Assembly (NCBI RefSeq): GCF_932526225.1
Contig: NC_064035.1
Coordinates: 18,465,969-18,529,968 of the forward strand
DNA length: 64,000 nucleotides
Direction of reading: 5' to 3'
Source: Nematostella vectensis
Taxonomy: Eukaryota > Cnidaria > Anthozoa > Actiniaria > Edwardsiidae
Positions 9,964 to 22,528 of the stretch are shown here, one piece after another; positions within the stretch are counted from its first letter, which is position 1, and every line of letters starts with the position of its first letter. Made by a program: the position numbers and the translations under genes. Below the pieces are notes generated by a model that saw only the letters and a program-made list of their open reading frames with translations, did no database searches and had not been told where the DNA came from.

Positions 9964-12808
9964 ATGGAGAGCAAAATGGCAGCTATACAAAGCGAGATCG
10001 AAACTGCCAACAAGATCCCGATTCTTAGGGAAATGGCCGAACAAGTCGACATTGGGTTAAAGCGGAGACTTGATGATAGCGACGAAATGATGCCGGATGA
10101 AACTTCGCTTGAACATCAAGGAATGGTGGGGTTTGAGAAAACTAAACGAAGAAGTGCAAAAAAGCGAAAGACTTCCTCAAATGCGGCTTTCAAGACTCCT
10201 TTGATGCAACTCAATGAGTATAAGCCGGGCTTAGAGTTTCGATTAGTGAGCCAAGAAGGACCCCCACACGATACTACGTTTGTAGTCGCGGTTACCGTGA
10301 ACGGGCAAACTTACGAAGGCAAAGGCTCAAGTAAACAACGAGCGAAACACGACGCGGCAGAGAAAGCGCTTCAGTCGTGTGTACAACTTCCTTTCAACAT
10401 AAAAACGGAGTATGCGCCTACTAACGAGGACTTTACTGCTGACGCCACGGGGAATTCTTTCACGGAGAATTCAGAGAACGGCCAGAAAACGTCAGATCCT
10501 TCCAAACTCGGCAAGGCAGACATTTCAAAGCACCCTGTGATGTATTTGAATGAGCTCCATCCAACTCAGATCGACTACCAGTTTGAGGAAGGGACATCAG
10601 AGCACGACAAATTCATCTGTAACATTGAGCTGAATGGTGTAGAGTTTTCCGGTACAGGCACTAGCAAGAAGAAGGCGAAAGTGGTAGCTGCCACCAAAGC
10701 CTTAGCAAAGGTGTATGGTAAGGTCAATGCGTTTGACTCATGTGTTGTGCCTGGAATTAGTACCAATGGTTCTACACCAACGGCCCAGCAGCCACCAGCA
10801 ACCCAGCTGCCGCAAGAGGTTGCCGACCACATTGCTCACATTGTAGTGGAGAAGTACCAGAGCCTGACGTCCACATTAGGTGACGCAGCCAAACGAAAGG
10901 TGCTCGCCGGCATTGTCATGGTGAGGGGATCACAGGCTGGGGGACAGGCAAGATTTGACATGATTAGCATCGGTACTGGGACAAAGTTTATCAGTGGTGA
11001 GTACATCAGCGACAAAGGATATGCTGTTAATGACTGCCATGGGGAGATCATTGCACGAAGAGGCTTGCGCAAATTCTTATACAACCAGCTTGAATTATGT
11101 GTCCAAGGTGACCAGAATTCCTCCATATTTGAGTTAAAGCCAAGTGGCTTGTATGGTCTAAAAGATCAAGTTGAGTTCCATTTGTATATAAGCACATCTC
11201 CCTGTGGCGACGCCAGAGTGTTCTCTCCACATGAAGGAGACCCTGAAGAGATTGATCGCCATGCCAACAGTAAAAAACGTGGGATATTGAGGGTCAAGAT
11301 AGAGAATGGAGAAGGTTAGTAATCCTTATTTAGTTCACTTACATCATATGCAGATAACTGACACAAAGTTGACCTATATCAGAAATCTCATAAACCCAAA
11401 GGATACTAAAATATTCACTTAAATTGTCTGGAATTATAAGAAACCAAATTTGTCATGTCTAATTTTGCATTACTGTGAAATGATTACTGTTTTATTTTTA
11501 TATATTTGATATAATTAAGTATATATTTGATATAATTAATGACTAAAATAATAATCTACAACAATTAAGCTGGTGGTTGCAAAACTTACAGAAAAAAAAT
11601 GATACCAAAAATCAAATGATTATTATTTATTTATTTTCTAGGAACCATCCCAGTGGCTAACTGTGACTCTGCAATTCAAACTTGGGACGGGGTTATAGGA
11701 ACAGAGAAGCTGCGCACCATGTCATGCAGTGATAAGATATGTAAATGGAACACACTCGGAGTGCAAGGGGCCCTTCTGAGTCACTTTATTGAGCCGGTCT
11801 ACTTCACATCAATCATTCTAGGAAGCTTATACAGGTATGGCAATGTTTAATTGTTGCCAGTACAGTATGTATTACAGGGACTGATATTGTTGGGCTTGTC
11901 AAGTTTGCCACTTCTATAAAAGTTACCAAATAAGTTAACCTTGAATGAGGAGAGTAAATCCAAGCTAAAGGGGAAACCAGTACTGTATACTCTCTCAATG
12001 AAAGTCTTCCCAGTTAGTGAGTTGAAAATAAATAGATCATCGTTGGTCATTTTTTCCAAAATCATGAAAAAATGTGGAGTAGATGTGGCTGAGACGAGGT
12101 AGAAAAATGGATGGAAAAATGGTTTTCCAAGAAATAATGACTGAAACTTTGATTTAGTTAAATAGCTAAACTTTTTTTCAAATAAAACAAGCTGAGTTTT
12201 TTTATAAATAAAGTGGAGGAAGCACTTAAAAGGGGCATTTATCCAATTTATTTATGGGAGAGATCTTTAGTGATCTTTATATTTTAGTTTACTTGTATTA
12301 GCTGTAACACAGTTGGTAAATGGTAGAATAATATTAAGCATGTTTTGGGAAAAAAAAAATTTCCTACAGATACAATCACATGGCGAGAGCAATGTATGAG
12401 CGTGTTGGTCCAGTTGAAGATCTTCCAGGAATATATAGATGCCACCAACCCTTGATGAACAAAGTCTCTTTCCCAGAGTCTAGAATCCCAGGAAAAGCAC
12501 CAAAACACAGTTTGAACTGGTTGTGTGATGAGGATATCATAGAGAATATCAACGCTGTCACTGGGAAGCTGACAGAAGCAGCCCAGCCTTCACGTCTTTG
12601 CAAGCAGGCCATGTTCACCAAGTTCCTGGCTCTGTGGGCCAAACTACGGCAATCCCAGACTCCGCCAAGGCTCTATGATGAAGCTAAGTTATCTGCTGAA
12701 GCCTATCAGAAAGCTAAGGCATCTCTGATGATGGCATTTATAAACAATGGCTTGGGTGTGTGGATACGCAAACCCTTAGAGCAGGACCAATTTGGACTAG
12801 TAGCATAG
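9964..12808 (+). CDS. ADAR: ADAR, double-stranded-RNA adenosine deaminase (two dsRBDs plus deaminase domain)
   Basis: ADAR converts adenosine to inosine in duplex RNA, mainly in the nucleus. Exons 9964-11314, 11642-11834 and 12370-12808 total 1983 nt (660 aa). ATG 9964 is the first in frame. A basic stretch ([11 protein letters not shown], about 60-70) is a likely nuclear signal. dsRBD1 spans about 79-138 and dsRBD2 about 190-252. The deaminase domain spans about 310-655, with the proton shuttle in [12 protein letters not shown] (H359, E361) and zinc ligands C414 (SPCGDAR) and C479 (MSCSDKI). All catalytic residues are present, but the usual HAE triad reads HGE. The layout is ADAR2-like; no Z-DNA-binding domain is encoded in these exons, though an upstream exon cannot be excluded. 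AATAAA lies at 13200. Confidence 0.93.
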
Positions 12809-13199
12809 CTACTCATTTGTACTGTTGAATGTAGTGTTTACGTTCTCAATGAGTTCAGAATGAGTGGAAGTATGCATGATTTTCGCAACAGTGCTTGTAT
12901 GCTGCATTCAAGTCTGCTGCTTGTGAAATAGTTTTGAGTATTCAGAGAACTCTCACCAGCTGCTTCCTTTCAACGTTACACGTTTTTTAACCCCTGATTG
13001 ATTATCCCATGGAATGTCTGAAAGGGGACTCTAGTCCCCACATGCTGTTGTACATAATGAGATCTTATACTATAATGAAATATTGGTTTTAAGCTGTTAG
13101 AAAAAATAGTCTTATTGTCAATTATTTTAGAAAGACATAATATTTTCTAAACCTTTTTTCAAGTAAATTTCAGTTCATCGGTATAGCATTTGTGGGTGG

Positions 13200-13205
13200 A
13201 ATAAA
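13200..13205 (+). other. Polyadenylation signal of ADAR
   Basis: AATAAA occurs 392 nt after the ADAR stop codon; a second one follows near 13255. This is a plausible 3'-UTR end on the gene's strand. Confidence 0.5.
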
Positions 13206-13329
13206 GTATTATATGTTGGAGAGTTCTTCATATCTTATCCTATTTTAAATGTTTAATAAATGTTTTGGCTGTTCGCCATGATCATGGTTGTTCGCCATGA
13301 TCCTGTTGGGAGAACTGCTTAATGCATTA

Positions 13330-13529
13330 AGGTTGGTTCTCACTTGGACGTAAGTGCAAGCGGAACGCACGTAGTTTTCCGATTCTCACTAGAACATAAG
13401 CGCAAGCGGAAGAACAAGAGAACGCAACTGCTTGATTTTCTTGCGCTTGTGTTTGACCGATTCTCACTTGTGTGGCCCTTGTGGCCCTTCCGTTTACGCT
13501 TGCGCTTGCGTCCTAGTGAGAACCAACCT
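13330..13529. mobile_element. 200-bp MITE, PIF/Harbinger-like
   Basis: The ends AGGTTGGTTCTCACTTGGAC and its inverted counterpart AGGTTGGTTCTCACTAGGAC are flanked by TTA on both sides, the 3-bp TWA duplication typical of PIF/Harbinger. The interior repeats 'GATTCTCACT' and 'AAGCGCAAGCGGAA' in both orientations, so the whole unit can fold back. It is non-coding. Confidence 0.75.
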
Positions 13530-14277
13530 TTAAAGAATATGTAAGGCCTAACAATGTTGAGCCTTGTTGAACATTTATATAGCAAATGCTTTGTATTAAT
13601 GAGATAAAAAGGAAAATTCTATTGTACTGCACTAGTTCCCCAAATAACCAAGATTGCTCTACCCTCTCTTGGAAGAGCTCACTGGAAAACCCTTCAAGTA
13701 GGTTTGTTCAAGTATGTGTCTCATTGTGTCTCATACCATTAGGACAGCACGCCATTAGTCAGATCAAGTTAGCAGTAACCTCCGGTTCTGAGAGTGGCAG
13801 TCACCGGGGCTGGCACCTTTAACCTGGAATGGAGGAAAATATTGCAATAGTTTTTAGACATCACTGTACTAACAATTATATACCCATTTTTAATACGAAT
13901 ACACTCTTTTTTTTTTATAGTAACTTTTTTTATAAGAACGTCCAGTCTGAGATTTCACCAATTTTATGAACATGCCGAGGCTCATATAACAGAAAAAACT
14001 TTTCTTTTTTAGTCCTGATGCGTTCTAAAATGCAGATTCAAATTGTGCTCATAGTAACAACCTTATTGCTATTGATCATTAGTGTAATTCTCCTACTAAT
14101 AATTTAAAAACATCGTTAAGAACATATTTAGCTTAAAATGTCCCAAAAATAAGAACGGCCCAGCCTCAACTGAAAATTAGATGTTCTTATAAAAAAAAGA
14201 GTGCAAAGGCCAAAAGTCCACTTTCAGTTCTCAATAGACATGCTATTTGTAGACAAAACTAGCATACGCTAGTTGTC

Positions 14278-14613
14278 TTTTCCAACCTTCCGCAATACCT
14301 ATGTGCTGCCTTAGAAAGAATTCAAAAAAGATCTCTAGGAATAATTTTCGGTAGTGGCCTTAGCTACGAGGACGCCCTCGAACGCGCATGCTTGTCTTCT
14401 TTAGAGGCGCGGCGTCACAATGTGTGCAGAAAATTCATAAGCAATATCAAACAGGGGAGCGTCTTATACCCCCTAGTGTCAAGCAGACTTATATCCTCCA
14501 ATTCGCCATACTCCCTAAGATCTAAGCGCTCACATAGTGTGGTTCCGGGTCGCACGGACCGTTTTTCCAAATTCGTCTCAGCGCAATATGCTGGGGATTT
14601 AATGTTATTATGA
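14278..14613 (+). mobile_element. Non-LTR retrotransposon (LINE) fragment, C-terminal end of reverse-transcriptase ORF
   Basis: The frame reads LPQYLCAALERIQKRSLGII, then GLSYEDALERACLSSLEARR, VCRKFISNI and GRTDRFSKF before a TGA stop. The set 'LP.YL...LERIQKRALRII', 'LSYE.AL..A.L.SLE.RR..LC.KF' and a final 'RTDRF' is the known C-terminal tail of CR1/jockey-type LINE reverse transcriptases. No upstream RT motifs are present, so it is a 5'-truncated copy. A short 3'UTR follows (14614-14703), ending in an ATT-repeat tail. Confidence 0.75.
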
Positions 14614-14701
14614 ATTATGTATGGTGTAATGTATTTTGTAGTTAGCTGACCCCACCGGTAATTCAGTTGTAAAAGAACTGCAAACGGTTGAAATAAACGA
14701 G

Positions 14702-14703
<2 letters not shown>

Positions 14704-14746
<43 letters not shown>

Positions 14747-14747
14747 C
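14704..14747 (+). repeat. (ATT)n tail of the LINE fragment
   Basis: About 14 copies of ATT directly follow GTTGAAATAAACGAGC, the LINE 3' end. The same 3' end plus ATT tail occurs inverted at 45543-45800, which argues that this microsatellite arose as the retrotransposon's tail. Confidence 0.75.
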
Positions 14748-14749
14748 AC

Positions 14750-14890
14750 TCAGGTATGTCATCCATCCATAAGTCAGACTTAATTTGTAGCCAAATCCGA
14801 CAATAAACGTCCCTTGTTGATACTGCAAAGGCATAAAAAATCCCCTTTTGTTCAGATTTTTATCATAAAATTCTCCATCCGCCCTCCCCA
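14750..14890 (-). mobile_element. Partial copy of the 21701-22043 DNA element
   Basis: Read on the minus strand, the segments CTGATAAAAATCTGA-like, ATGCCTNTGCAGTATC, GGATTTGGCTACAAA and GTCTGACTTATGGAT line up in the same order as in 21790-21920. The terminal inverted repeats are missing here. Confidence 0.55.
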
Positions 14891-15047
14891 AGAAAATTTA
14901 GGTCCCTTTTTCGGATTTCAAGAAAAATCCTGGCTACCGGAGTGTGTTTTTCCCAAACATAAAGATGTCCCAGCAAAAGTAAAGGTCACGATAGCACGAG
15001 GAGATAGCACGGCCAGAATACTTCTCTTCGCTTTTCCGCGTCTAAGC

Positions 15048-15483
<436 letters not shown>

Positions 15484-16026
15484 GATCTTTATTAAAAATA
15501 ATCCCGACAGACAGACGTGGCGGGTTACAAACCACTACTTATAACTACTTATATACTTCTCTACTTAATAAGGTTAAAAAGACATCTATTTACAAAACAG
15601 CGTTTGAAACGCTCAGTCTTTACTTGCGGCAAGATAAAATCATGCCCTCAGGCTGCAAGTTTTCCGTTTCGGCAGCATGCAACTCGGGCAGTGGTTGTCA
15701 TCTGATGTTATCCTCTCCCATAGTTTGACGTCCCTATCTCTGATTATTTCTGCAATTGGTGTGTAACTGGTTGTGTACTCGTATCTAGCAGCACGCTTAC
15801 AAAAACGATCGACTTGCAATAAATACTTGCTGTCGTATGCACAGGCCCAGACTTCAATATCATAATAGAACAGGGACATGAGGAGACTGTCAAACAAAAG
15901 AGTGAGTTCTTGCATGGTGTATCCGTAAAATTTACAAACTCTTAAAATGTATAACCTACTGCTGGCCTTAGAAATCATTTGTTCAAAATAAGTGTCCCAA
16001 TTACATGGTTGTTCATTGAACGTCAC
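15484..16026 (-). mobile_element. LINE fragment with frameshift, C-terminal reverse-transcriptase end
   Basis: The minus-strand frame reads ASSRLYILRVCKFYGYT, LLFDSLLMSLFYYDIEVWAC, VDRFCKRAARY and IAEIIRDRDVKLWERI, the usual C-terminal region of a non-LTR retrotransposon. At about 15640 the frame breaks at KTCSLRA; the expected ending (FILPQVKTERFKRCFVNRCL) continues in another frame, so a one-base change has killed this copy. The 3'UTR runs to AATAAAGATC and into the TAA tract. Confidence 0.75.
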
Positions 16027-16188
16027 GCCTAGTAATTCTTCGAGTTAGAGCTTATTTTTTAGCGTGCCATATCCCGACTAAAAAACCCTTGTATCATTGA
16101 TACCCGGTCACGTGGTCTAGTTACATAGACATAGCAACACTAGCTCGTCTGAATCCTCGGCTGCACACAAATCAACTTGTGTATCACA

Positions 16189-17706
16189 ATGGCGTCCGCC
16201 ACACAGTACAAACTAGCTCGTTGTGTAAAAAATGGGCCTCCACAGAGAACCCCGGAGGAGCTAAAGCTTCTAGAGAAAGGCTTTGTGCTCGACAACATAG
16301 CTGTTAGCACTTTAGCTGACGACTCTGGCCGCGCAAACCCCAAAATGAATACCGCGATACCACCATACAATGCCCAAAAGGACAAGCATGCTACCGATTA
16401 TTTCACCAAGAGAACGGTCCAGAGATTGCTAACACGAACGCAACAGGTAAAGAAGGAAATAATTTGCTTAATAACAAGTAGTAATTATACACTACCTGAA
16501 AAAAAATACCTATATTCAGCAAGTTAATGTTGTTGCTAACTACGCGACGTCCTTTGTGTTGATATTACAATTGCAAGTGTAATGTAAGCTTTGCTTATTC
16601 TAAAATATTTCCCGGTAATCGACAATAAACAAAGCAAAAGCCTTAAAGTGATCTAATAGTAAAGTACGTAAACGCTGGATTGATGTGGTATTTTCCTTCT
16701 TAAACGCTTTTTGTTATATAAGCTTAAAATGTCTGTGTGATATGGTTGCCATGTGCTAATAGCCAAGAGGGTCGATGACTTAATCAGAAACTGTTAAATA
16801 TCGTTTGATAATGATAATATACTGTTTGGTTTTATTTAATACTAAATTTAACCTATCGGCTGCTAACCTAACAAATTGATCATGACATAAAACAACCAAA
16901 CACCGGACATGTTTTCATGTTTTCTTTGTCAATTTTGTTTGTTTATTTTTATCAGTTTTAGCAAAAAAGATGTGGATTAAATAGCACATTTGATTTGAAG
17001 GATTTTAAATAATGGGAACCAGAATGTGATTAAGCTGTTGGAAATCATCAGCGAGAGTATTAAAAATATTCACAGAATATTAATAAATACAGTAACAAGT
17101 TGCACTAAATTGTAATTATTTTCTAGCGCCCCCCAGGGGACTCAATAATGGGTAAACAAATGGATAAGTTCTACACCAGAGGGATGATGGGGGCCTACCT
17201 AACATACCGTAACAGTGCAGGAGCAGGTATGATTCCCTCTTATGACTCCTATTTCGGTTGTATGACACCTGAGAAGTCTTATTGCCAGTTGATCTTCTGT
17301 ATTACTCATGACACCTCTGACAGGGTGGTAAAAAGTATTTTCGTGAAACGAGATTTGGCCATTTTTCACCTTACGAGTGAAAAATTTTGATGTCCGTGAA
17401 CATGATTTAACGATTTAAAAGGCCGTTTTTTTGGTGCGTGAAACATGAAAAGCCATTTTGCCCGGTCTGTGAAACATGATCCTTACCCCCCTTCACCAGC
17501 CTGCTCTAAAAAGTCTTTTTCCATTTGTCTGTTGGATTTTATGTTCTCCAGGTCACTCTAAAGGTCAAGTCGGAGGGCATGGAATGTTCATGGAAAACCT
17601 CCCACCAATAAATGGATGGCATGGGCCATTTGGATTCAGGAGGAACACGCCCTGGCTAAGACGACAACCTTCAGTATTCATAGGTTTGTTTACCTATGTA
17701 AAATAA
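16189..17706 (+). CDS. C17orf98-like protein (conserved, function unknown)
   Basis: Exons are 16189-16446, 17127-17226 and 17552 to about 17706. Conserved blocks are LEKGFVLDNIAVSTLADDSG, NTAIPPYNAQKDKHATDYF, YLTYRNSAGAGHSKGQ and GPFGFRRNTPWLRRQPSVF. I recall the same order in human C17orf98 (LEKGFILDGVAVST…, AIPPYNAQ.DYHA..YF, Y..RN.AGTGHS, GRFGYRRNTPALR..TSVFGE). ATG 16189 sits just before MASATQY. Reading through gives about 136 aa, ending SVFIGLFTYVK-stop. A donor-like AG|GTTTGT at 17683 suggests that the true last few residues may lie in a further exon I could not locate. No domain, signal peptide or membrane segment is seen. Its job is not known to me. Confidence 0.75.
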
Positions 17707-17890
17707 CATAATAAATAATGCTGTGTCTATATGACCATTATAAGCATTAATTTTTTTGCATGTTTTGAGCATGTTTACAGCTGTACAGGATATAGCTTTT
17801 TTCTTTATCTATGATGCCACACAATGACGGTACCAGACCACCACCACATTGGTTAGCATATGTTGGTGGACATCTTGCCAAGTATTAGTA

Positions 17891-18751
17891 GGGAAAGTTC
17901 ATTTATTATCCCAAAGGGTGGGGCGGGGATGAGGATACTGTGGGGGGCCTTGAGAAATTTCTGAGGTCTATAGGGGGGGTTGGGCGTCAAAAGTATATGG
18001 ATTTTAAAAAGGGGATTCACTGATTTCTTTGGGTGTTGTCTCTTCTATGTAATTTGACCAAGTGTCAAATCAGGCTTCTTATGGTTCAACGAGTTTTGGT
18101 TTTGGGGAATTATTTGGAATGCACAATACAGGAGTCCAGGATATGTATTAAGCCACGTTTTATCTATACAATGCAAACCTGTATACACCCTATATACATT
18201 TTTTTTCATGGTTTCCACTATATGATATTTATAAAGGGCTTATGTTCCAAACAGCCTGATGCTATAAGCACTATAAGATTATTCGTCATCAACATCCTTG
18301 CTAATGTCTGATTTGCTGTCTTCTCTCTTTCTTTTCTTTCTCGTGCTTTACTTTTTTTGCAAGGAGAAGAACAAAAAACCTTTTTGCTTTCCCTGCGTCA
18401 TATATAGCATCAACCTTATCAGATATCAGATTACTCACCTTTGAGAAAATGGGTGCCTTTACTTTTTCTGAATTAAAGTTTTCAGCGAATTCTTTCCCCT
18501 CAACTTTTTGAGCAGCTCGCAGCTAATCTCTTGCTTGTGTTCCTTTGACATTGTTGTTTTTCTTTTCTTCCTTTGCTCCCTTTTTCTTCAGTTTTTGGAG
18601 GGGCGGGGGGAGCACTGACAATATCGGGGAAGCATAAGGGGGGCATGGAAATTTTTTTCCTCATGAAAGGGGGGGGGGAGCAACAAATTGAATCCCTTAC
18701 TTTTATCAAAATCCTTATGCTTCCGCCTCAGGATAATAAATGAACTTTCCC
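17891..18751. mobile_element. TIR DNA element, copy 1 (861 bp)
   Basis: Perfect 21-bp inverted ends GGGAAAGTTCATTTATTATC(C) bound the unit. The inside carries G-rich stretches and a segment that, on the minus strand, has short Lys/Glu-rich frames but no transposase motif. A diverged second copy starts at 19417. The target duplication is unclear. Confidence 0.75.
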
Positions 18752-19416
18752 TTATTAATGAAGAAAATTTGGCAGTCGAATACCAGTTTTTGGTGCATTG
18801 CCAAGTATCAGAATGTTTTCACATTCTACCTGATATACCACATATTATATACCAATATTATATAAGAAATGGGGAAATCTGTGATTTCACTACACCCTAA
18901 TCGGGATCCATTTGTTTTTCTCACCACCAACATCATATTTTGTTTCATCAGGGAAAATCGACAGCAGATCAGTTGTGCCTTAGCAAATTTGACACCCTCT
19001 ATCAGCTGGAATTTTGAGATGTATGTGTAAAGGAAAAGATAGAAGCTTGTGTTGTTAGCAGAGGTACTTCTGTAGATGAGCTTGATGATAAGGTAGGATT
19101 GAAGGCATAGTTTGAGAAGGGGATAATACTGAACCGTTAGGGATGTTTTATATGGATATGGATATATTTATTTTTGCCTAGTATAGTCTAGATGTTGTTC
19201 ACAAGTGTCACTTCCCCATATTGTCTACAAAAAAAACATAATATATTAAATTATCAAAGTCAGAATTGGGCTGCCAAAAGACTGTTGCAAATAGTAGTTT
19301 TAATTGCCTGTAAATATTGTCCTAGTTATACTTTGTGTGACTCATGCTGTAAAAGAGATATGTACTGTACTATTTAATAAATCATTTATTTTTCTACTAT
19401 TCATTTTCTTGTTTTA
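18752..19416. other. Spacer between two copies of the same transposon, no gene seen
   Basis: AT-rich, with no recognised exon. It includes CGAATACCAGTTTTTGGTG (about 18777), which recurs as an inverted pair at 39693-39756, so a short dispersed repeat is present. Confidence 0.4.
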
Positions 19417-19552
19417 GGGAAAGTTCAGGGGGGGGACATGAGGATACTGTGGGGGGGGGGGGCTCGAAAAATTTCCGGGGGCTACAGGGTAGGGGCGTCG
19501 AAAGTGTTTGGATTTTAAAAGGGGGGTCACTGATTCCTTTGGGTGTTGTGTG

Positions 19553-21586
19553 CCTAGGCATTTGTAGATTGTGCTAGTAAATATGGCAAAAGTTGCTCTA
19601 AAATTGCTAATATATCCAAAAGTTGCCACCAGAAATTAAAAAAGGTGCTCGCTCTCTAGATTCGTTTGTTCTAGATAAATGCTCAAAACATGTTTGTTTG
19701 CTTGTTTTCATTTTAAACAATTTCATTAAATATTTGTTTCAAATCATTCAAATATGTTTAATTAATAATTAAAACATAAATACATTGTCAATCAATCTCT
19801 TAAAAAAGGTGCTCGCTCTCTAGATTCGTTTGTTCTAGATAAATGCTCAAAACATGTTTGTTTGCTTGTTTTCATTTTAAACAATTTCATTAAATATTTG
19901 TTTCAAATCATTCAAATATGTTTAATTAATAATTAAAACATAAATACATTGTCAATCAATCTCTTAAAAAAGGTGCTCGCTCTCTAGATTCGTTTGTTCT
20001 AGATAAATGCTCAAAACATGTTTGTTTGCTTGTTTTCATTTTGAACAATTTCATTAAATATTTTTTTCAAATCATTCAAATATGTTTAATTAATAATTAA
20101 AACATAAATACATTGTCAATCAATCTCTTTTACTCAACAATAAACAGGATACATATTTTTTAGTAAATTTTCTAACTAGTCAAAGTTCACTTGGATAGGC
20201 ATCATGTTATTAAATGCAGTATATACATCATTTATAATATACTCCATGATGCTTTAGGCAGTGATAAAGTTCACAGCCTATACTGATTATACATTACTAT
20301 ACATTACTATACTGATTGATAAAGCCTTGCTACATGCAATGTTGTTTTGGAAACTATTACCTGATACGTAGCGCGTCCCTTGCAACCTTGATACAACCGC
20401 TGGATATTTAATAATGTACTGACATTAGTGGTGCTCAGTAACGACGTCGCTACGCTGTTGGCGTTGAGCGCGCGCATATACATAATACATAATTCGTCAT
20501 TTCAAGCTTTACTGAAGTAAAAGAAATAACAAAAATATGCGTTTCAAGTTCCCAAAAATTGACTTTAAGTTGATCTCATCCTTTTAAGGTGAGGATGTTT
20601 CCAATATTTTGTAAAAACGAAGGTTCAGCGAAGATTTAGTCAAGCCAACCTTTTTGAAGCCAAAGTTTTCAATTTTCACTACCTGCGCGCGCTGAAAACA
20701 CCGAACGCTTGCGCGCGCACTGAAAATTTTATTTCAAAGTAGCGCGCGCTGTATCAGAATTTTAAAATACTTTTTCAATTTTCATCATGACATGACGGAT
20801 ATCGTTCCTTTGAAGTGTAAATACCACGAAACGTTTTTGGAATTTGTTTTTAAACTCCATTTCAATTTCATAATGTGAGATATCAGTGTCTGAGCAGGCC
20901 GAATGTGCACACTTTGTGCGGGCTTTGTTTCACTTCCGGTTCTGCGTTTTCTAAAGAAAAAACCTTTTTTGTCGCCAAGTTATTTCAAAACGCAACATTC
21001 TTTCTGTATTTCTTTTTATTAAATGCTCCTTCATATAGCCAAGCATGGATTTAGCGTTAATCTAACAGAAACCAAAGTTATATCAAATAATCTGAATTTC
21101 AGGACCTTTGAAAAATCATAAAAAAACAATTACTCAATCATTTCCAAACGCATGCTTGGCTTAATGCACCCATCCCTCAAGATTCATAAAACCTATTCAG
21201 TATTTGTTTTCGAGCAATTTCACTTGAAATATTTGCTTTTATCTGTATCTATGACGTCACATTATGACGTCACGGGGTAACGTCATCATAATAGTCAGCA
21301 CACTTTTGTTGGTCAACTTGGCAAATATCAGACCTTTATAACTTTCTAAAAGGCTTTCCTTAGCAACAGATGTCAGTACACCCTTAAACGCCCATTATGA
21401 TAGCCGCCATCCAGATTTCGTGGGCCCACGTAAAACGAGTGAGGACTGTCCAGGACCAGATGAAATTTTGATATTTTGGATCGATTTTATACTAATTTGT
21501 TGCTCAAAGGTTGCAAATCCTTTGAAACGTTGCTCAAAACGCCAAAAATTGATCAAAAGTTGCCGAGCACAATCTACATATGCCTA
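19553..21586. mobile_element. 2-kb non-autonomous DNA transposon nested in copy 2
   Basis: The left end CTAGGCATTTGTAGATTGTG and inverted right end CTAGGCATATGTAGATTGTG form the TIRs. Comparison with uninterrupted copy 1 (GGGTGTTGTCTCT) defines the insertion point and shows TTGT duplicated on both sides (up to 8 bp if mismatches are allowed, hAT-like). The interior has a three-copy 164-bp repeat and CG-rich patches (GCGCGC near 20690-20750) but no transposase frame. Confidence 0.7.
19637..20130. repeat. Three tandem copies of a 164-bp unit
   Basis: GGTGCTCGCTCTCTAGATTC recurs at 19644, 19808 and 19972, an exact 164-bp period with nearly identical copies (two or three substitutions in the third). 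The unit is AT-rich and non-coding. High identity implies recent amplification inside the transposon. Confidence 0.9.
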
Positions 21587-21700
21587 GTTGTCTCTACTAT
21601 ATAAGTGGTGAAGTGTCAAATCAGACTTCTTGGTTTAACTTGTCTCGGTTTGGGGGCAGTTATTTGGCATGTACAATCCAGGAGTCAAGGATACATATTA

Positions 21701-22043
21701 ACAGGCCCGTACCCAGGGGGGGTTAGCATAAGCTAGATCACTCTGGTATGTATGTATGACCTAATTTTTCCCGGGGGGGGGGGGGGGATGGGGGGAGTTC
21801 TCTGATAAAAATCTGACTACCCCTGAAAAAACAAAAAGGGACTTTTTTAATGCCTCTGCAGTATCTCGTTTATTGCCGGATTTGGCTACAAAAAAGTCTG
21901 ACTTATGGATTGTTGGCATACCAGAGTGACCCAGCTTATGCTTTATAGTTTTGTCTACAAAAAACACGTCTATTGAGAACCGAAAGTGGACTCCCGACCG
22001 TTGTTGTGCGTTCGCACCCCCCTTCCCCTGGGAACGGGCCTGT
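21701..22043. mobile_element. 343-bp TIR element, second insertion in copy 2
   Basis: Ends ACAGGCCCGTACCCAGG and, inverted, ACAGGCCCGTTCCCAGG. An inner inverted pair (CATAAGCTAGATCACTCTGG / CCAGAGTGACCCAGCTTATG) makes it strongly self-complementary. A partial relative lies at 14750-14890. Confidence 0.7.
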
Positions 22044-22528
22044 ATAATAATATAAAGTGCTTATTTTCCATATCTAAAATATAAACAAAACGTTTTAACG
22101 CTATAAGAGCTTATTCTCCATAATCAAAGTCCTTGCTCATATCTGATTCTCCTGTCTTCCTCGCTCTCTTTCTTGTCTCATTTTTCGCTTTTTTTGCAAG
22201 AAGATCGAAAAGCCTATTTTGCTTCTTTTACGTCATCTATCGTCATCTATAGCATCAACCATTATCAGGTTGCAACCTAGAGTTAGTCGCATTTTTGAGA
22301 AATTGAGTGCCTTCACTTTTTCTGAATTGTTTTCATCCAAATCCTTCACCTCCACATTGTCTCTTGTCTCTTGCTCGCGTTACTTAGACATTGTTATTGA
22401 AATTGTTACTGCCGTTTCTTCCTTTGTTCTTCGGTTTTCTGGAGGGAGGGGGGGGGGGCACCGAAAATATGGGGGAAGCTCAAGGAAGGGGGGGCATGAA
22501 AAGTTTTTTTACTCCTGAAGGGGGAGTC

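Larger units (their letters stand above)
19417..22515. mobile_element. TIR DNA element, copy 2, interrupted by two later insertions and truncated
   Basis: Blocks of copy 1 reappear in order: GGGAAAGTTCA, GAGGATACTGTGGGGGG, GGATTTTAAAA.GGG.TCACTG, GGGTGTTGT, then after 21587 GTGTCAAATCAG.CTTCTT and CAGGAGTC.AGGATA, then after 22044 ATAGCATCAACC.TATCAG and TTTTCTGAATT. The breaks coincide with the insertions at 19553-21586 and 21701-22043. The right end is lost near 22515, where another MITE begins. Confidence 0.7.
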
